DNA from: Streptomyces sp. SS1-1 | GTDB taxonomy: Bacteria; Actinomycetota; Actinomycetes; Streptomycetales; Streptomycetaceae | Direction of reading: 5' to 3' | NCBI RefSeq assembly: GCF_008973465.1 | Contig: NZ_WBXN01000004.1 | Span: 3,326,501-3,390,500 of the forward strand | DNA: 64,000 nucleotides | Shown here: in pieces, positions 16,136-24,376 of the stretch | Layout of the letters: each line of letters opens with the position of its first letter | How positions within the stretch are numbered: position 1 is the first letter of the stretch | Made by a program: the position numbers and the translations under genes | Notes under the pieces: generated by a model | Database searches by the model: none | Told to the model about the DNA's origin: nothing | Seen by the model: the letters and a program-made list of their open reading frames with translations, nothing else

Positions 16136-16873
16136 TTACTTGGCCGGCGGGGTCGTCTTCTTGGCGGTGGCCTTGCGCGCCGGGGCCTTCTTGGCCGGAG
16201 CCTTCTTCGGCTGCGCGGCGGCGGCCGGCTCGGTCTTCACCGGCTCCGGCTTCACCGGCGCGGGCTTGGCCGGGGCGGCGGGCTTGGCCGCGGCGGGCGC
16301 GGGCTTGGTCTCCTTGACCTCGACCGGCTTGGCGTCCGGCTCGACGGCGATCGCGAACTCCTCGATCTCCTCGGCCGCCTCGCCACGCCAGGTCCGCACG
16401 GCCTGCTCACCGTGCTCGGCGACCTTCTCGTAGGTCTCGCGGGCCTTCACGGCGTACTCGGCGGCGACGCCGATGGTGCGCAGCGCGAGGTCCTGCGCGC
16501 TCTCGCCGAACTTCTTCAGGTCGGCGTCGAGGTTGCTGCCGAACTTCTTGAAGTCGGCGTCCAGGTTGCTGCCGAGCTTCTTGAGGTCGGTGTCCAGGCT
16601 GCCGACGAACTCGGTGACCTTGGCCTGCAGGGCCTCCTGGGCCTCCTTGGCCTTGGCACCGGCCTCCTTGGCGCGGGCGGCGGCCTTCTCCTGGACGGCC
16701 TTCGGGTCGGTGTTGCGCACGGCCTCGAACCGCGACGGCGCCTCGGTGCGCAGCTGCTCCACCAGTCCGGGCACCTTCTTGGCCTGCTGGAGGGCGAGGT
16801 CGGCGGTGCCGGCGGCGAAGTAGAGCGGGGTCGGGTCGCTGAAGGTCTTGCGCAGGTCGTCGGTGATGGCCAT
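16136..16873 (-). CDS. HbhA-like helical protein with lysine/alanine/proline tail, 245 aa
   Basis: The N-terminal 150 residues are predicted as a long amphipathic helix or coiled coil and include an 11-residue internal repeat seen three times (DLKKLGSNLDA, DFKKFGSNLDA, DLKKFGESAQD). The last 70 residues are histone-H1-like: repeated PAAPAKP and then KKAPAKKAPARKATAKK. This matches heparin-binding hemagglutinin HbhA of mycobacteria in layout and gene neighbourhood. In mycobacteria HbhA binds sulfated glycans and lipids; in a soil streptomycete the role is unknown, and DNA, lipid or envelope binding are all possible. The ATG is preceded by GGGAGGACC. Confidence 0.8.
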   Translation of the reverse strand: MAITDDLRKTFSDPTPLYFAAGTADLALQQAKKVPGLVEQLRTEAPSRFEAVRNTDPKAVQEKAAARAKEAGAKAKEAQEALQAKVTEFVGSLDTDLKKLGSNLDADFKKFGSNLDADLKKFGESAQDLALRTIGVAAEYAVKARETYEKVAEHGEQAVRTWRGEAAEEIEEFAIAVEPDAKPVEVKETKPAPAAAKPAAPAKPAPVKPEPVKTEPAAAAQPKKAPAKKAPARKATAKKTTPPAK

Positions 16874-16986
16874 GGTGATGGTCCTCCCGGGTCGCTATCA
16901 GATGAGGGTTCTGGGTACCCGCGGCCGGCCGGACGGCTGACACCCGGGGAGCGGCCGACGCACCGGGTGCGTACGGCGGTCCTCGG

Positions 16987-17592
16987 TCAGCCGGCCGACT
17001 GCTGCGGGCCGGTCGGGTTCTCCGGGTCGGCGTCGCTGCCGTCGGACGTACGGGTCGTGCGGGGTCTGCGGGTCGTGCGGGGCGTGCGGGTGGCTCGGGG
17101 GCGGCGCGCGGTGTCCTCGCGGCCGCCGTCACCGCCGGCCTCGCCGTCGGGGTCCGTGCCGTCCTGCGAGTCGCCGGCCAGATCCTCCACGGCGTCGGCG
17201 ATCCGCTCGGCCGCTTCCGCCTCCACGTCCTCGGGGGATATCCCGAAGCCGTTCTCCTTGCGGAACGACTCGTAGATCTGGAGCAGCACCTGCTTCTGGC
17301 GCTCGTTCAGGGTCGGGTCGGCCAGGATGACGGCACGCGTCTCCACCTCGTCCCGGTCCCGCTCGGCGTCGAGGATGCCGGCGCGGACGTACAGCGTCTC
17401 CGCGGAGATCCGCAGGGCCTTGGCGACCTGCTGCAACACCTCCGCGGACGGCTTGCGCAGCCCGCGCTCGATCTGGCTCAGGTACGGATTGGACACCCCG
17501 GCGGCATCGGCGAGCTGCCGCAGCGACAGCTGCGCGGTGCGCCGCTGCTCGCGCAGGTACTCGCCGAGATTGCCGACGTTGAGGGATGCCAT
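16987..17592 (-). CDS. XRE-family regulator with low-complexity tail, 201 aa
   Basis: The start is the ATG at 17590-17592 (MASLNVGNLG). Residues about 8-68 form a Cro/CI helix-turn-helix: LGEYLREQRRTAQLSLRQLA, then VSNPYLSQIERGLRKPSAEVL. The middle contains LNERQKQVLLQIYESFRKE, and the C-terminus is Asp/Gly-rich then Thr/Arg/Pro-rich. It is the first gene of the XRE-HbhA-DUF2516 group. A perfect 12-bp inverted repeat overlaps its promoter at 17619-17646, strongly suggesting autoregulation. Confidence 0.9.
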   Translation of the reverse strand: MASLNVGNLGEYLREQRRTAQLSLRQLADAAGVSNPYLSQIERGLRKPSAEVLQQVAKALRISAETLYVRAGILDAERDRDEVETRAVILADPTLNERQKQVLLQIYESFRKENGFGISPEDVEAEAAERIADAVEDLAGDSQDGTDPDGEAGGDGGREDTARRPRATRTPRTTRRPRTTRTSDGSDADPENPTGPQQSAG

Positions 17593-17618
17593 GCGTCCAC
17601 TGTGCCGCACTCTCGCTA

Positions 17619-17646
17619 ACTTTTGCAAGCACCCGCTTGCAAAAGT
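17619..17646. promoter_or_regulatory. operator and promoter of the XRE regulator
   Basis: ACTTTTGCAAGC (17619-17630) and GCTTGCAAAAGT (17635-17646) are perfect inverted repeats with spacer ACCC. On the minus strand the outer TTGCAA can act as -35 with TAGCGA about 18 nt downstream as -10, so a bound repressor would block the promoter. Confidence 0.7.
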
Positions 17647-17905
17647 GCGCCATGCCACCCGCGGGGCGCGGGGAGGGAGCACCGGAAGCGTCACCGGCTG
17701 GGCAGAGCCCGTGGTTGACCTTCACCTTGGGTGAGCCCACAGCATCGGGTGGGCCGGGCGACGTGCTCGGTACGAGACCTTCGGTGCCGGTCTGGTGCGA
17801 CTCGAAGCGCATGCCGCTCGCTCCATCCCCTCGGCGACCTCCGGGACGCGATGCACGGACATCCCGACGTCCCGACGGTCGGCGACTCCATGCTCATCCC
17901 GCTAC

Positions 17906-18445
17906 CTACCTAGCGTGGGATGCCCGGCCCCCGCCCCCCTCCGCGATCCACTCCTCCAGCACCGCGAAGTCCCGGTCGGTCAGGCCGCGGCGGTGGTCGA
18001 CGCGGTGCAGGAGGGCCGGGGAGGGGTGGTGGGCGGCGACGTAGGCGCGGTCCACGTCGGTGATCTCGTCGTCCACCCAGACGAACGCCCGGCCCGCCGC
18101 CCAGGCCACCAGGGGCCGGGTCTTCCAGTGCGGGGCGCGGGTTCCGAGCCAGGGCTCGGCGTCCTCGTCCGGCCAGTCGACCAGCCGGAGCGGGGGCAGG
18201 CCGAGCCAGGGCGCGAGAGCCACGTTCGCGTCGTCCAGCCAGGTCGTCGCCCACACGAGCTCGCAGCCGAGCCCCGCGAGCCGTCGCAGCCGGGCACCGA
18301 GGGTGGGGTCCACCCGGGTGAGCAGAGGGTGGGCGGGCGGTCCGGTGAGGGTGCGGGGTGACTCGAACAGGGGGTACGGCCGCTGCGACCCGAAGGGGAT
18401 GAGCGTGCCGTCGACGTCGAGGAACAGGAGCATCGGAAACAGCAT
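17906..18445 (-). CDS. HAD-like hydrolase, 179 aa
   Basis: The HAD motifs are present: LFLDVDGTLIP (motif I), LVWATTWLDDAN (motif II with Thr-Thr), HWKTRPLVAW (Lys of motif III) and FVWVDDEITDVD (motif IV acidic residues). There is no signal peptide. The ATG at 18443-18445 or the one four codons later (MLLFLDV) could be the start. The substrate is unknown. About 260 nt between this stop and the XRE operator hold no supported gene. Confidence 0.82.
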   Translation of the reverse strand: MLFPMLLFLDVDGTLIPFGSQRPYPLFESPRTLTGPPAHPLLTRVDPTLGARLRRLAGLGCELVWATTWLDDANVALAPWLGLPPLRLVDWPDEDAEPWLGTRAPHWKTRPLVAWAAGRAFVWVDDEITDVDRAYVAAHHPSPALLHRVDHRRGLTDRDFAVLEEWIAEGGGGRASHAR

Positions 18446-18480
18446 CGCCCTTGGCCGGGCCCTGCGCTACCGTCGACCGC

Positions 18481-18540
18481 ATGACTGCCGGGTCGGCCTT
18501 GTGCCGTGAGCGAGTTGGGTGTTGCCCGGCCTCTGAGTGA
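18481..18540 (+). CDS. candidate 19-aa leader peptide (MTAGSALCRERVGCCPASE)
   Basis: This short frame starts with an ATG seven nt after a TACCGT hexamer, so it could be read from a leaderless message. It contains three Cys codons, two adjacent, and ends in TGA. A GC hairpin at 18551-18567 followed by a pyrimidine-rich run lies ten nt after the stop, and the nitroreductase-hemerythrin gene starts at 18630. The layout resembles a peptide-controlled attenuator, but conservation has not been tested. Confidence 0.35.
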   Translation: MTAGSALCRERVGCCPASE

Positions 18541-18550
18541 GGCCATGGGA

Positions 18551-18567
18551 GCGGGCCAGGGGCCCGC
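18551..18567 (+). promoter_or_regulatory. attenuator-like hairpin
   Basis: GCGGGCC (18551-18557) pairs perfectly with GGCCCGC (18561-18567) around a 3-nt loop and is followed by CGTTTCTCTCC. It sits between the candidate leader peptide and the gene at 18630. Confidence 0.4.
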
Positions 18568-18629
18568 CGTTTCTCTCCGCATCCCTCCCAGACGGACATC
18601 GCGAAGAGAAAGAGACCAGACACCCCGAC

Positions 18630-19487
18630 ATGCCCCACGACTTCAATCAGCAGGTCATCGAGGAGTTCCGCGCCAACAAGGGCCGCGTCGGCGGCCCCTT
18701 CGAAGGCGGCCGGCTGCTCCTCCTCACCACCACCGGCGCCCGCAGCGGGCGCCCCCACACCACCCCGGTCGCCTATCTGCCGGACGGCGGCGACCGCGTC
18801 CTCGTCATCGCCTCGGCCGCCGGCTCCCCGAAGCACCCGGCGTGGTTCCACAACCTCGTCGCCCACCCCGAGGTGACCGTGGAGGCCGGGGCGTTCACCT
18901 ACCCGGCGCGGGCGGTCGTCCTGGCGGGCGAGGAACGGGACCGGGCGTTCGCGCGGGCCGTGGACGCCGATCCCGGCTGGGCCTCCTACCAGGAGCGGAC
19001 GGAGCGGGTGATCCCGGTGGTCGCCCTGTACGAGATCACCCAGGGGCCGCCGCAGGTCAACGCCGCCTCCATGGGCGAGGCCATCAAGGTCGTACACGAC
19101 GCCTTCCGGCGCGAACTCGCTCTCATCCGGGACGAGATGGCGAAGGGCGGCTCCACCGGCTCCACCCTGGGCGCCCAGCTGCGCGTCAACTGCCTCACCT
19201 TCTGCCAGGGCCTGCACAACCACCACACCGGCGAGGACACCGCCCTGTTCCCCTTCCTCGCCGACCGGCACCCCGGGCACGCGCCCGTGCTGGCCCGCCT
19301 GCGCGAGGAGCACGAGCGCATCGCCGACCTCGTCGAGCGGCTGCGCCGGGCCGTCGGGGAGGACGGGGCGGCGGGCGATCCGGAAGCCGCGCGCGAGGAG
19401 GTGGCCCGGCTGACAGCGGAACTGGAGGCCCATCTGACGGACGAGGAGGAGCAGTTGATCCCCCTCCTCGACGCCGCCGCCGGCTGA
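18630..19487 (+). CDS. F420-type nitroreductase (DUF385)-hemerythrin fusion, 285 aa
   Basis: The start is the ATG at 18630 (MPHDFNQQ). Residues about 1-140 match the deazaflavin-dependent nitroreductase fold: GRLLLLTTTGARSGRPHTTPV, VIASAAGSPKHPAWFHNLVAHPEV and then the ERVIPVVALYEI end. Residues about 150-285 form a hemerythrin HHE domain with iron ligands in HNHHTGEDTALFP, EEHERI and HLTDEEEQLIP. The fusion suggests a redox or oxygen/NO-sensing or detoxifying protein using F420H2; the actual substrate is unknown. It converges with the HelD-like gene, with a terminator hairpin between. Confidence 0.87.
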   Translation: MPHDFNQQVIEEFRANKGRVGGPFEGGRLLLLTTTGARSGRPHTTPVAYLPDGGDRVLVIASAAGSPKHPAWFHNLVAHPEVTVEAGAFTYPARAVVLAGEERDRAFARAVDADPGWASYQERTERVIPVVALYEITQGPPQVNAASMGEAIKVVHDAFRRELALIRDEMAKGGSTGSTLGAQLRVNCLTFCQGLHNHHTGEDTALFPFLADRHPGHAPVLARLREEHERIADLVERLRRAVGEDGAAGDPEAAREEVARLTAELEAHLTDEEEQLIPLLDAAAG

Positions 19488-19502
19488 CGGACGACTACCG
19501 AC

Positions 19503-19538
19503 CGGGAGGCCGCCGCTCAGAAGGGCAGCGGCCTCCCG
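19503..19538. terminator. bidirectional terminator between convergent genes
   Basis: CGGGAGGCCGC (19503-19513) and GCGGCCTCCCG (19528-19538) form an 11-bp perfect stem between the stops at 19487 and 19551. Confidence 0.7.
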
Positions 19539-19575
19539 TGCCCGACCTGCTCAGAAGGGCAGAGGCTTCCCGTGC
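19515..19575 (-). repeat. duplicated 3' end of the HelD-like gene
   Basis: The 27-nt segments at 19515-19541 and 19549-19575 differ at two positions. The inner copy encodes the natural C-terminus HGKPLPF-stop; the outer copy, lying after the stop, would encode HGRPLPF-stop. It is a tandem duplication of the gene end, and one copy now forms part of the terminator stem. Confidence 0.7.
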
Positions 19576-21608
19576 ACCACCTCCAGCCCCGCCACGGCCC
19601 GCGTCAGCACCACGTACAGCCGGTGCAGGCCGCGCTCCTCCGCCTCCGCGATCGCCGCCGGCTCCACCGCGACGACGTGGTCGTACTCCAGTCCCTTCAC
19701 CACACTCGCCGGTACGACGACCACCCGCTCCCCCGGCGCCTCGGCCCGCCCCGCCGCGATCCCGGCGCCCGCCAGCGCCTCCCGCACCCGGGCCACGTCC
19801 GCGTCGGCCGCGATCACCCCCACGGATCCCTCGCGCCCCAGCGCGTCCCGGACGGCCCCCACGACGGCACCCGGCAGGTCGTCCCCGGCCGCCCGGAACC
19901 GCACCTCCCCGTCCCCGCGCAGCGAACGGGCCGGCGGCACCGCCACCGCCAGCCGCGCCAGCAGCCGGTCGGCCAGTTCCAGGACGGCGCGCGGCACCCG
20001 GAACCCGGTGGTCAGCGCGACGACCGCCGCGTCCGGCTTGCCCAGGTGCGCCATCGCCGACGCCCAGTCCCGCGCGGCCCACGGGGTCGTGCCCTGCGCC
20101 AGGTCCCCGAGGACGGTCAGCGAGCCGAACGGGCAGCGGCGCGCGATCGCCCGGCACTCCATCGGCGACAGGTCCTGCGCCTCGTCGACGACGACGTGGC
20201 CGTACCCCTCCGGGCGCTCGACAAGCCCGGCGACCTCGTCCAGGAGGACCAGATCGGCGGCCGACCAGCGGGCCGACTTCCACGAGCGCGGCGGTCTCGT
20301 CCAGAGCAGCGCCTTCCGCTCGTCGTCGTCGAGCACCCCCTCGGAGGCGTCCGCCAGCGCCTCCGGGTCCGTGAACAGCTCGGTGACGACCTCCTCCGGC
20401 CGCACCTTCGGCCAGACCGCGTCCACGTACGCGCCGACCGCCCGCCCCCGCGACACCCGCTGCGCCCAGGCGGCGGTCTGCGGTCCGGCGCGCCGCTCGG
20501 CCTGCTCCCGCAGGAGGCGTACGGCCCGGGACCGCACCCGCTCCCGCCCCACGGCGTACGGCGGTTCCTCGGCGCGGACGTCCTCGACGATCCGCCGCAG
20601 CGCGTCCGCCGGGACCCGCCACCGGTAGGAGCCGTCGGCCACGGCCAGCGGGGCCAGGTCCCCGGGCCGCCCCACGCGCGCGTACAGCGCCCTGCGCAGC
20701 ACCTCCGCCATCCGGACGTCGTGCTTCAGCCGGGCGGCCCGCTCGTCGTCCGTGCCCCGGACCGGATGCCGGGCGATCTCCCCGGCCAGCGTGGACTGGC
20801 GCACCCCGGTCTCGCCCAGCGCGGGCAGCACCTCGGAGATGTACGACAGGAAGGTCGGGTTCGGCCCGAGGATCAGCAGTCCGCCGCGCCGGATGCGCTG
20901 CGGGTGGGTGTAGAGCAGGTAGGCGGCGCGGTGCAGGCCGACGGCGGTCTTGCCGGTGCCCGGAGCGCCCTGCACACACAGGGAGACGGCGAGGTCGCCT
21001 CGTACGAGGTCGTCCTGCTCGGGCTGGATGGTGGCGGCGATGTCCCGCATCGGCCCTAGGCGCGGCCGCTCGATCTCCCGGGCGACGATCTCGCTGACCC
21101 GGCTCTCCCCTCGATCCAGGTGCTCGTCCTCCAGCCCGGTGAGGTCGCCGGAGTCGCCGCGGCTGCCCGGCGCCCACCCGAACCGGCGCCGTACGGCCAC
21201 GCCCTGCGGGTCGCGGGCGGACGCCTGGTAGAAGGCGCGGGCGACGGGGGCACGCCAGTCGACGACGAGGGGCGGGTCGGCGGGGTGCACGCCGACCCGC
21301 AGCCGGCCGATGTGCAGGCCGGCCTGCCGCTCACCGCCCGCGAAGTCCGGGCCCGCGAAGTCCAGCCGCCCGAAGAACAGCGGCCCCTCGGGCAGTTCGC
21401 GCAGCGCCTTGGCCTGGCTGCGCAGCCGGCGGCCGAGCACCTCGGCGTCGGCGCCGGAGGCGGAGGCGTTGACACCGATGACCACCTGGTGGTCCGCCCC
21501 GTCGAGCATCGCGGCGAGCGCGCGACGGCAGCGGTCGTGATGGGCGCGCTCGTCCAGGAGAGCGGTGCGCAGGTCGGCGGAGGGGTCGGCAGGCGTCATG
21601 CCCGCCAC
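19551..21608 (-). CDS. HelD-like UvrD-family ATPase, 685 aa
   Basis: The protein has an N-terminal coiled segment, then LVVDWRAPVARAFYQASARDPQG, which is characteristic of HelD-type proteins. Walker A is VQGAPGTGKTAVGLHR (about residue 215), Walker B is HVVVDEAQDLSP, and the C-terminal superfamily 1 motifs include VVALTTGFRVP, VVVVPASVVKGLEYDHVV and HRLYVVLTRA. HelD proteins bind RNA polymerase and recycle stalled complexes; some Streptomyces members (HelR) confer rifamycin resistance. Which subclass this is cannot be decided by eye. The ATG lies seven nt after TAGGGT, suggesting a leaderless message. The TetR gene lies upstream on the same strand. Confidence 0.85.
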   Translation of the reverse strand: MAGMTPADPSADLRTALLDERAHHDRCRRALAAMLDGADHQVVIGVNASASGADAEVLGRRLRSQAKALRELPEGPLFFGRLDFAGPDFAGGERQAGLHIGRLRVGVHPADPPLVVDWRAPVARAFYQASARDPQGVAVRRRFGWAPGSRGDSGDLTGLEDEHLDRGESRVSEIVAREIERPRLGPMRDIAATIQPEQDDLVRGDLAVSLCVQGAPGTGKTAVGLHRAAYLLYTHPQRIRRGGLLILGPNPTFLSYISEVLPALGETGVRQSTLAGEIARHPVRGTDDERAARLKHDVRMAEVLRRALYARVGRPGDLAPLAVADGSYRWRVPADALRRIVEDVRAEEPPYAVGRERVRSRAVRLLREQAERRAGPQTAAWAQRVSRGRAVGAYVDAVWPKVRPEEVVTELFTDPEALADASEGVLDDDERKALLWTRPPRSWKSARWSAADLVLLDEVAGLVERPEGYGHVVVDEAQDLSPMECRAIARRCPFGSLTVLGDLAQGTTPWAARDWASAMAHLGKPDAAVVALTTGFRVPRAVLELADRLLARLAVAVPPARSLRGDGEVRFRAAGDDLPGAVVGAVRDALGREGSVGVIAADADVARVREALAGAGIAAGRAEAPGERVVVVPASVVKGLEYDHVVAVEPAAIAEAEERGLHRLYVVLTRAVAGLEVVHGKPLPF

Positions 21609-21647
21609 CCTACACGCGAAAAAGCAACTCGGTTAAATTATTTACCG

Positions 21648-22292
21648 TCACTCAGCGGACTCCCGGCCGGCGGCCAGCTCCGGCAGCCCGGCCTCGAGCC
21701 GCCCGAACGCCCGCTCCGCCGCCGCGACGGCGTCCCTCCTGACCTTCGCCAACGGCTCCCCGGCCTTGATCCGGCGCCAGTTCTCCTCCGCGAGGATCCG
21801 CCGGACGGCCACGATCTGCCCGGCCGCGAGCCGCGCGTCCAACCCGCCGCCCAGCGCCTCGGCGAGCGCGGCCTCGGACCGCTCGAGGTAGCCGTACATG
21901 CGTGCGACGAGGGCCGGCGTGCCGTAGACGAGCGAGTGGAAGGCCAGGACCTGGGGGTGGTCGTTGAGCCCGGTGATGGGGTCCCCGCGCTCGATCGCGT
22001 CGAGGAAGTCCCGCCGCAGCGCCTCGACCGGCGACCCCTGCGCCGCGGCCACGACCCGCGCGGCCTCCTCCTCGTGATCGGCGATCCGGTACAGCACGAG
22101 GTCCTCCTTGGCCGGGAAGTACCGGAAGAGGGTCGGCTTGGAGATCTCGGCGGCGGCGGCCACCTCGGCGACGGACACGGCGTCGAAGCCCTTCTCCAGG
22201 AAGAGCCGGATGGCCGTCTCGGAGACGGTCTCGTACATACGCCGCTTCTTGCGTTCCCGCAGGCCGGGGGCGGGGGTGCCGTCGTCGCTCAT
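21648..22292 (-). CDS. TetR family regulator, 214 aa
   Basis: The start is the ATG at 22290-22292 (MSDDGTPAPG). The N-terminal DNA-binding domain reads TVSETAIRLFLEKGFDAVSV, AEVAAAAEISKPTLFRYFPAKEDLV (helix-turn-helix, residues about 35-60). The ligand-binding half is helical, without family-specific clues. It ends 39 nt before the HelD-like start; that gap is AT-rich (GGTTAAATTATTTACC) and could be its operator. Targets may be the HelD-like gene or itself. Confidence 0.88.
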   Translation of the reverse strand: MSDDGTPAPGLRERKKRRMYETVSETAIRLFLEKGFDAVSVAEVAAAAEISKPTLFRYFPAKEDLVLYRIADHEEEAARVVAAAQGSPVEALRRDFLDAIERGDPITGLNDHPQVLAFHSLVYGTPALVARMYGYLERSEAALAEALGGGLDARLAAGQIVAVRRILAEENWRRIKAGEPLAKVRRDAVAAAERAFGRLEAGLPELAAGRESAE

Positions 22293-22366
22293 GGACGCGA
22301 GCCTACGCGCCGGGCGGGCACCGTCCGCAGCCGTCCGGCCGGCATCCGCAGCCGTCCGGCCGGCGT

Positions 22367-23482
22367 TCAGCCGCGGTGCGAGCCATGCCACTCGCGCAGC
22401 GACCGCGCCACGGTCGTCAGCGTCGGCACCTCGTCCAGACCCAGCGGGACGGCGGCCCGCTGCAGGACGCGCTGGACCTTGACCGACTCGGTGAGCCAGC
22501 GCCGCCAGTGGAACGACCCGCCCTCGCCGAGGACCTGGGTCGCCCGGATCACGTCGGTGAAGACGCTCTGCGCCCGCTTGAACTCACGCAGCCGGGGCAG
22601 GTCGTCCCGCCAGCCCTCGGTGCTGCCGGGGGCGGACCGTTCCGCCACCTCGCGCCAGCGCCCGACCACCCGCTTCTCCTGTTCGGCCGGGTATCCCATG
22701 AGGTGCAGATGCGTGGCGAGGTCGTACAGCGGGTCGCCGAGCATGGCCAGTTCCCAGTCGATGGTCCACAGGCGGCCGACGGGGTCGAGGACGAAGTTCT
22801 CCCGGTGCAGGTCGGCGTGGAGGAGCGTGAAGGGTCGCCGCGTCAGACCGGGGACGAGGACGCGCTTGCGCAGCGAACGGAACGAGTCGTCGTCCACCCC
22901 GAGCGTGGCGAAGAGCCCTTCGAAGGCGTCCCGGTTGGCCTGGTACACCCGCTCCTCGGCGAACCGGATGAGCCCGTCGAGGAACCCGGCGGAGTCGCGG
23001 TCCTCGGCCCGGTCCCCGGGGGAGCAGCGGCGCTCGGCGCCGACCGTGCCGGGGGCGACGGCGGTCAACTCCTCGAAGAGCGACAGGATCTGGTCGAGAA
23101 CCCGGTCCGGGACCGGGCGGCCCGGTCCGTACGTGGACCCGAGCGTGCGCCCCTCGATGAACCCCTGGAGCCGGATGCCCCCCACGTCCACGAGGCGCGG
23201 GATACGGGAGATACGTCCCTGCAGCGTCTCCAGCAGCTCCTCCTCCGAGCGGAAGCACCGCCGGTCGAACCACAGCAGCCGCTCGCGCGGGGCCCGGCAC
23301 TTGACCCGCCCTGGTTCGGCCTCCTCGTCGTCCTCACCGTCACCGTCACCGGCCGCGCCGGGCAGGGAGAGCACGTACGTCTCGTGGTGGTAGCCCTTGA
23401 GCGGGCCCTCGACCGCGCTCGTATCACCGCCGCTCAACTCGACGGCCTTCTCCCGCGTCTGGGACACCCGCTGGGCTGACAT
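22367..23482 (-). CDS. aminoglycoside phosphotransferase (APH)-like kinase, 371 aa
   Basis: The kinase-like core is evident: LLHADLHRENFVLDP (catalytic loop HxDxxxxN) followed by LWTIDWELAMLGDPLYDLATHLHLMGYP (Mg-binding Asp). The N-terminal lobe is recognisable at GPLKGYHHETYVLSLP and includes an acidic insertion (DGDGEDDEEAE). APH-fold proteins phosphorylate small molecules or antibiotics, but no adjacent gene points to a substrate. The ATG is at 23480-23482. Confidence 0.82.
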   Translation of the reverse strand: MSAQRVSQTREKAVELSGGDTSAVEGPLKGYHHETYVLSLPGAAGDGDGEDDEEAEPGRVKCRAPRERLLWFDRRCFRSEEELLETLQGRISRIPRLVDVGGIRLQGFIEGRTLGSTYGPGRPVPDRVLDQILSLFEELTAVAPGTVGAERRCSPGDRAEDRDSAGFLDGLIRFAEERVYQANRDAFEGLFATLGVDDDSFRSLRKRVLVPGLTRRPFTLLHADLHRENFVLDPVGRLWTIDWELAMLGDPLYDLATHLHLMGYPAEQEKRVVGRWREVAERSAPGSTEGWRDDLPRLREFKRAQSVFTDVIRATQVLGEGGSFHWRRWLTESVKVQRVLQRAAVPLGLDEVPTLTTVARSLREWHGSHRG

Positions 23483-23523
23483 GGCACACGCTCTCTCGAC
23501 TGACCCCGCACCGGTGGCGGGAA

Positions 23524-23559
23524 TGGCACGGCATCCCCCTGTGAGGGGGCATAGTGCCA
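23524..23559 (-). promoter_or_regulatory. nested inverted repeat upstream of the APH-like gene
   Basis: TGGCAC (23524-23529) pairs with GTGCCA (23554-23559), and inside it CCCCC pairs with GGGGG. On the minus strand CACTAT at the outer arm could be a -10 element. It is a possible operator or a 5'-UTR hairpin. Confidence 0.4.
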
Positions 23560-23617
23560 GAAGAGAGGGGTGGGTTCGGGGAGAACCTCGCAGAAGGACG
23601 GGCGCGTTCCGCCTCCG

Positions 23618-24376
23618 CTACCCCGGCGCCCCCGCCGCGCGCACCGCCCGCAGCACCTCGTTCAGGTCCGTCACGACGTGGTCCGCGCCCGCCCGGCGCA
23701 GCAGCTTCTCCTTCTCCTCGGTGCGGGCGTAGCCCAGGAAGGGGACGCCCGCTTCGGCGGCCGCCTGCCAGTCGGTGGGGGTGTCGCCGATGAAGAGGGC
23801 GCTGCCGGGGGCCGCCCCCATCGCGCTCAACGCCCGGTTCAGGTAGTGCGGGTGGGGCTTCAGGTACTGCAGGTCCTGGGTGCGGCCGTATATGTGGGGC
23901 TGGAAGCGGTGGAGGAGTCTGCGGTCGGTCAGGTAGGTGCGGACGACGCGCGGGGCGTTGTTCGTGGCGACGGCGAGGCGGGCGCCGATCTCCGCCCAGG
24001 TGTGGATCAGGACGTCCGCGTACGCGGTGGGCATCGCCGAGGCGGCGGCGCGCAGTTCCTCCTGGGTGAGGCGTTCCTCCAGCTCGGCGACCAGGTCGCT
24101 GCCCGGGTGGCGGCGGTTCACGGCGCGCAGGACGACGTGCGGGTCGAGGGACTCCCGTTCGGCCTCGTCCAGCAGGCTGTGCAGTCCGCGGCCCTCGAGC
24201 CAGCTCACCAGGTCGCGTGCGACTCCCTCCGCCTTGTGCCCGGCGAAGAGCCGGCAGATCGGGCCGTCGAAGTCCCACACCACCACACGTGCGCGCTCGA
24301 CCAGGGCCGTCAGGTCGTCGGTCTCGCCGTCCGGGTGTGCTGCCACCGCTTCAGTGTGCGTCGTATCAGGAGTCAC
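23618..24376 (-). CDS. devB: HAD hydrolase DevB, downstream partner of DevA
   Basis: The motif I region reads VVVWDFDGPICRLFAG; motif II is LAVATNNAPRVV, motif III YLKPHPHYLNRAL and motif IV ALFIGDTPTDWQAA. All catalytic positions of a HAD phosphatase are intact. The GTG start overlaps the last base of the devA TAG, so it is co-translated with the regulator. In S. coelicolor the gene downstream of devA (SCO4191) is named devB and encodes a putative phosphatase (from memory). The substrate is unknown. Confidence 0.88.
   Translation of the reverse strand: MTPDTTHTEAVAAHPDGETDDLTALVERARVVVWDFDGPICRLFAGHKAEGVARDLVSWLEGRGLHSLLDEAERESLDPHVVLRAVNRRHPGSDLVAELEERLTQEELRAAASAMPTAYADVLIHTWAEIGARLAVATNNAPRVVRTYLTDRRLLHRFQPHIYGRTQDLQYLKPHPHYLNRALSAMGAAPGSALFIGDTPTDWQAAAEAGVPFLGYARTEEKEKLLRRAGADHVVTDLNEVLRAVRAAGAPG

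Noticed and set aside
17650..17905. Short frames in both directions between the XRE operator and the HAD gene
   Set aside because: No start signal, domain pattern or coding bias strong enough to support a gene.
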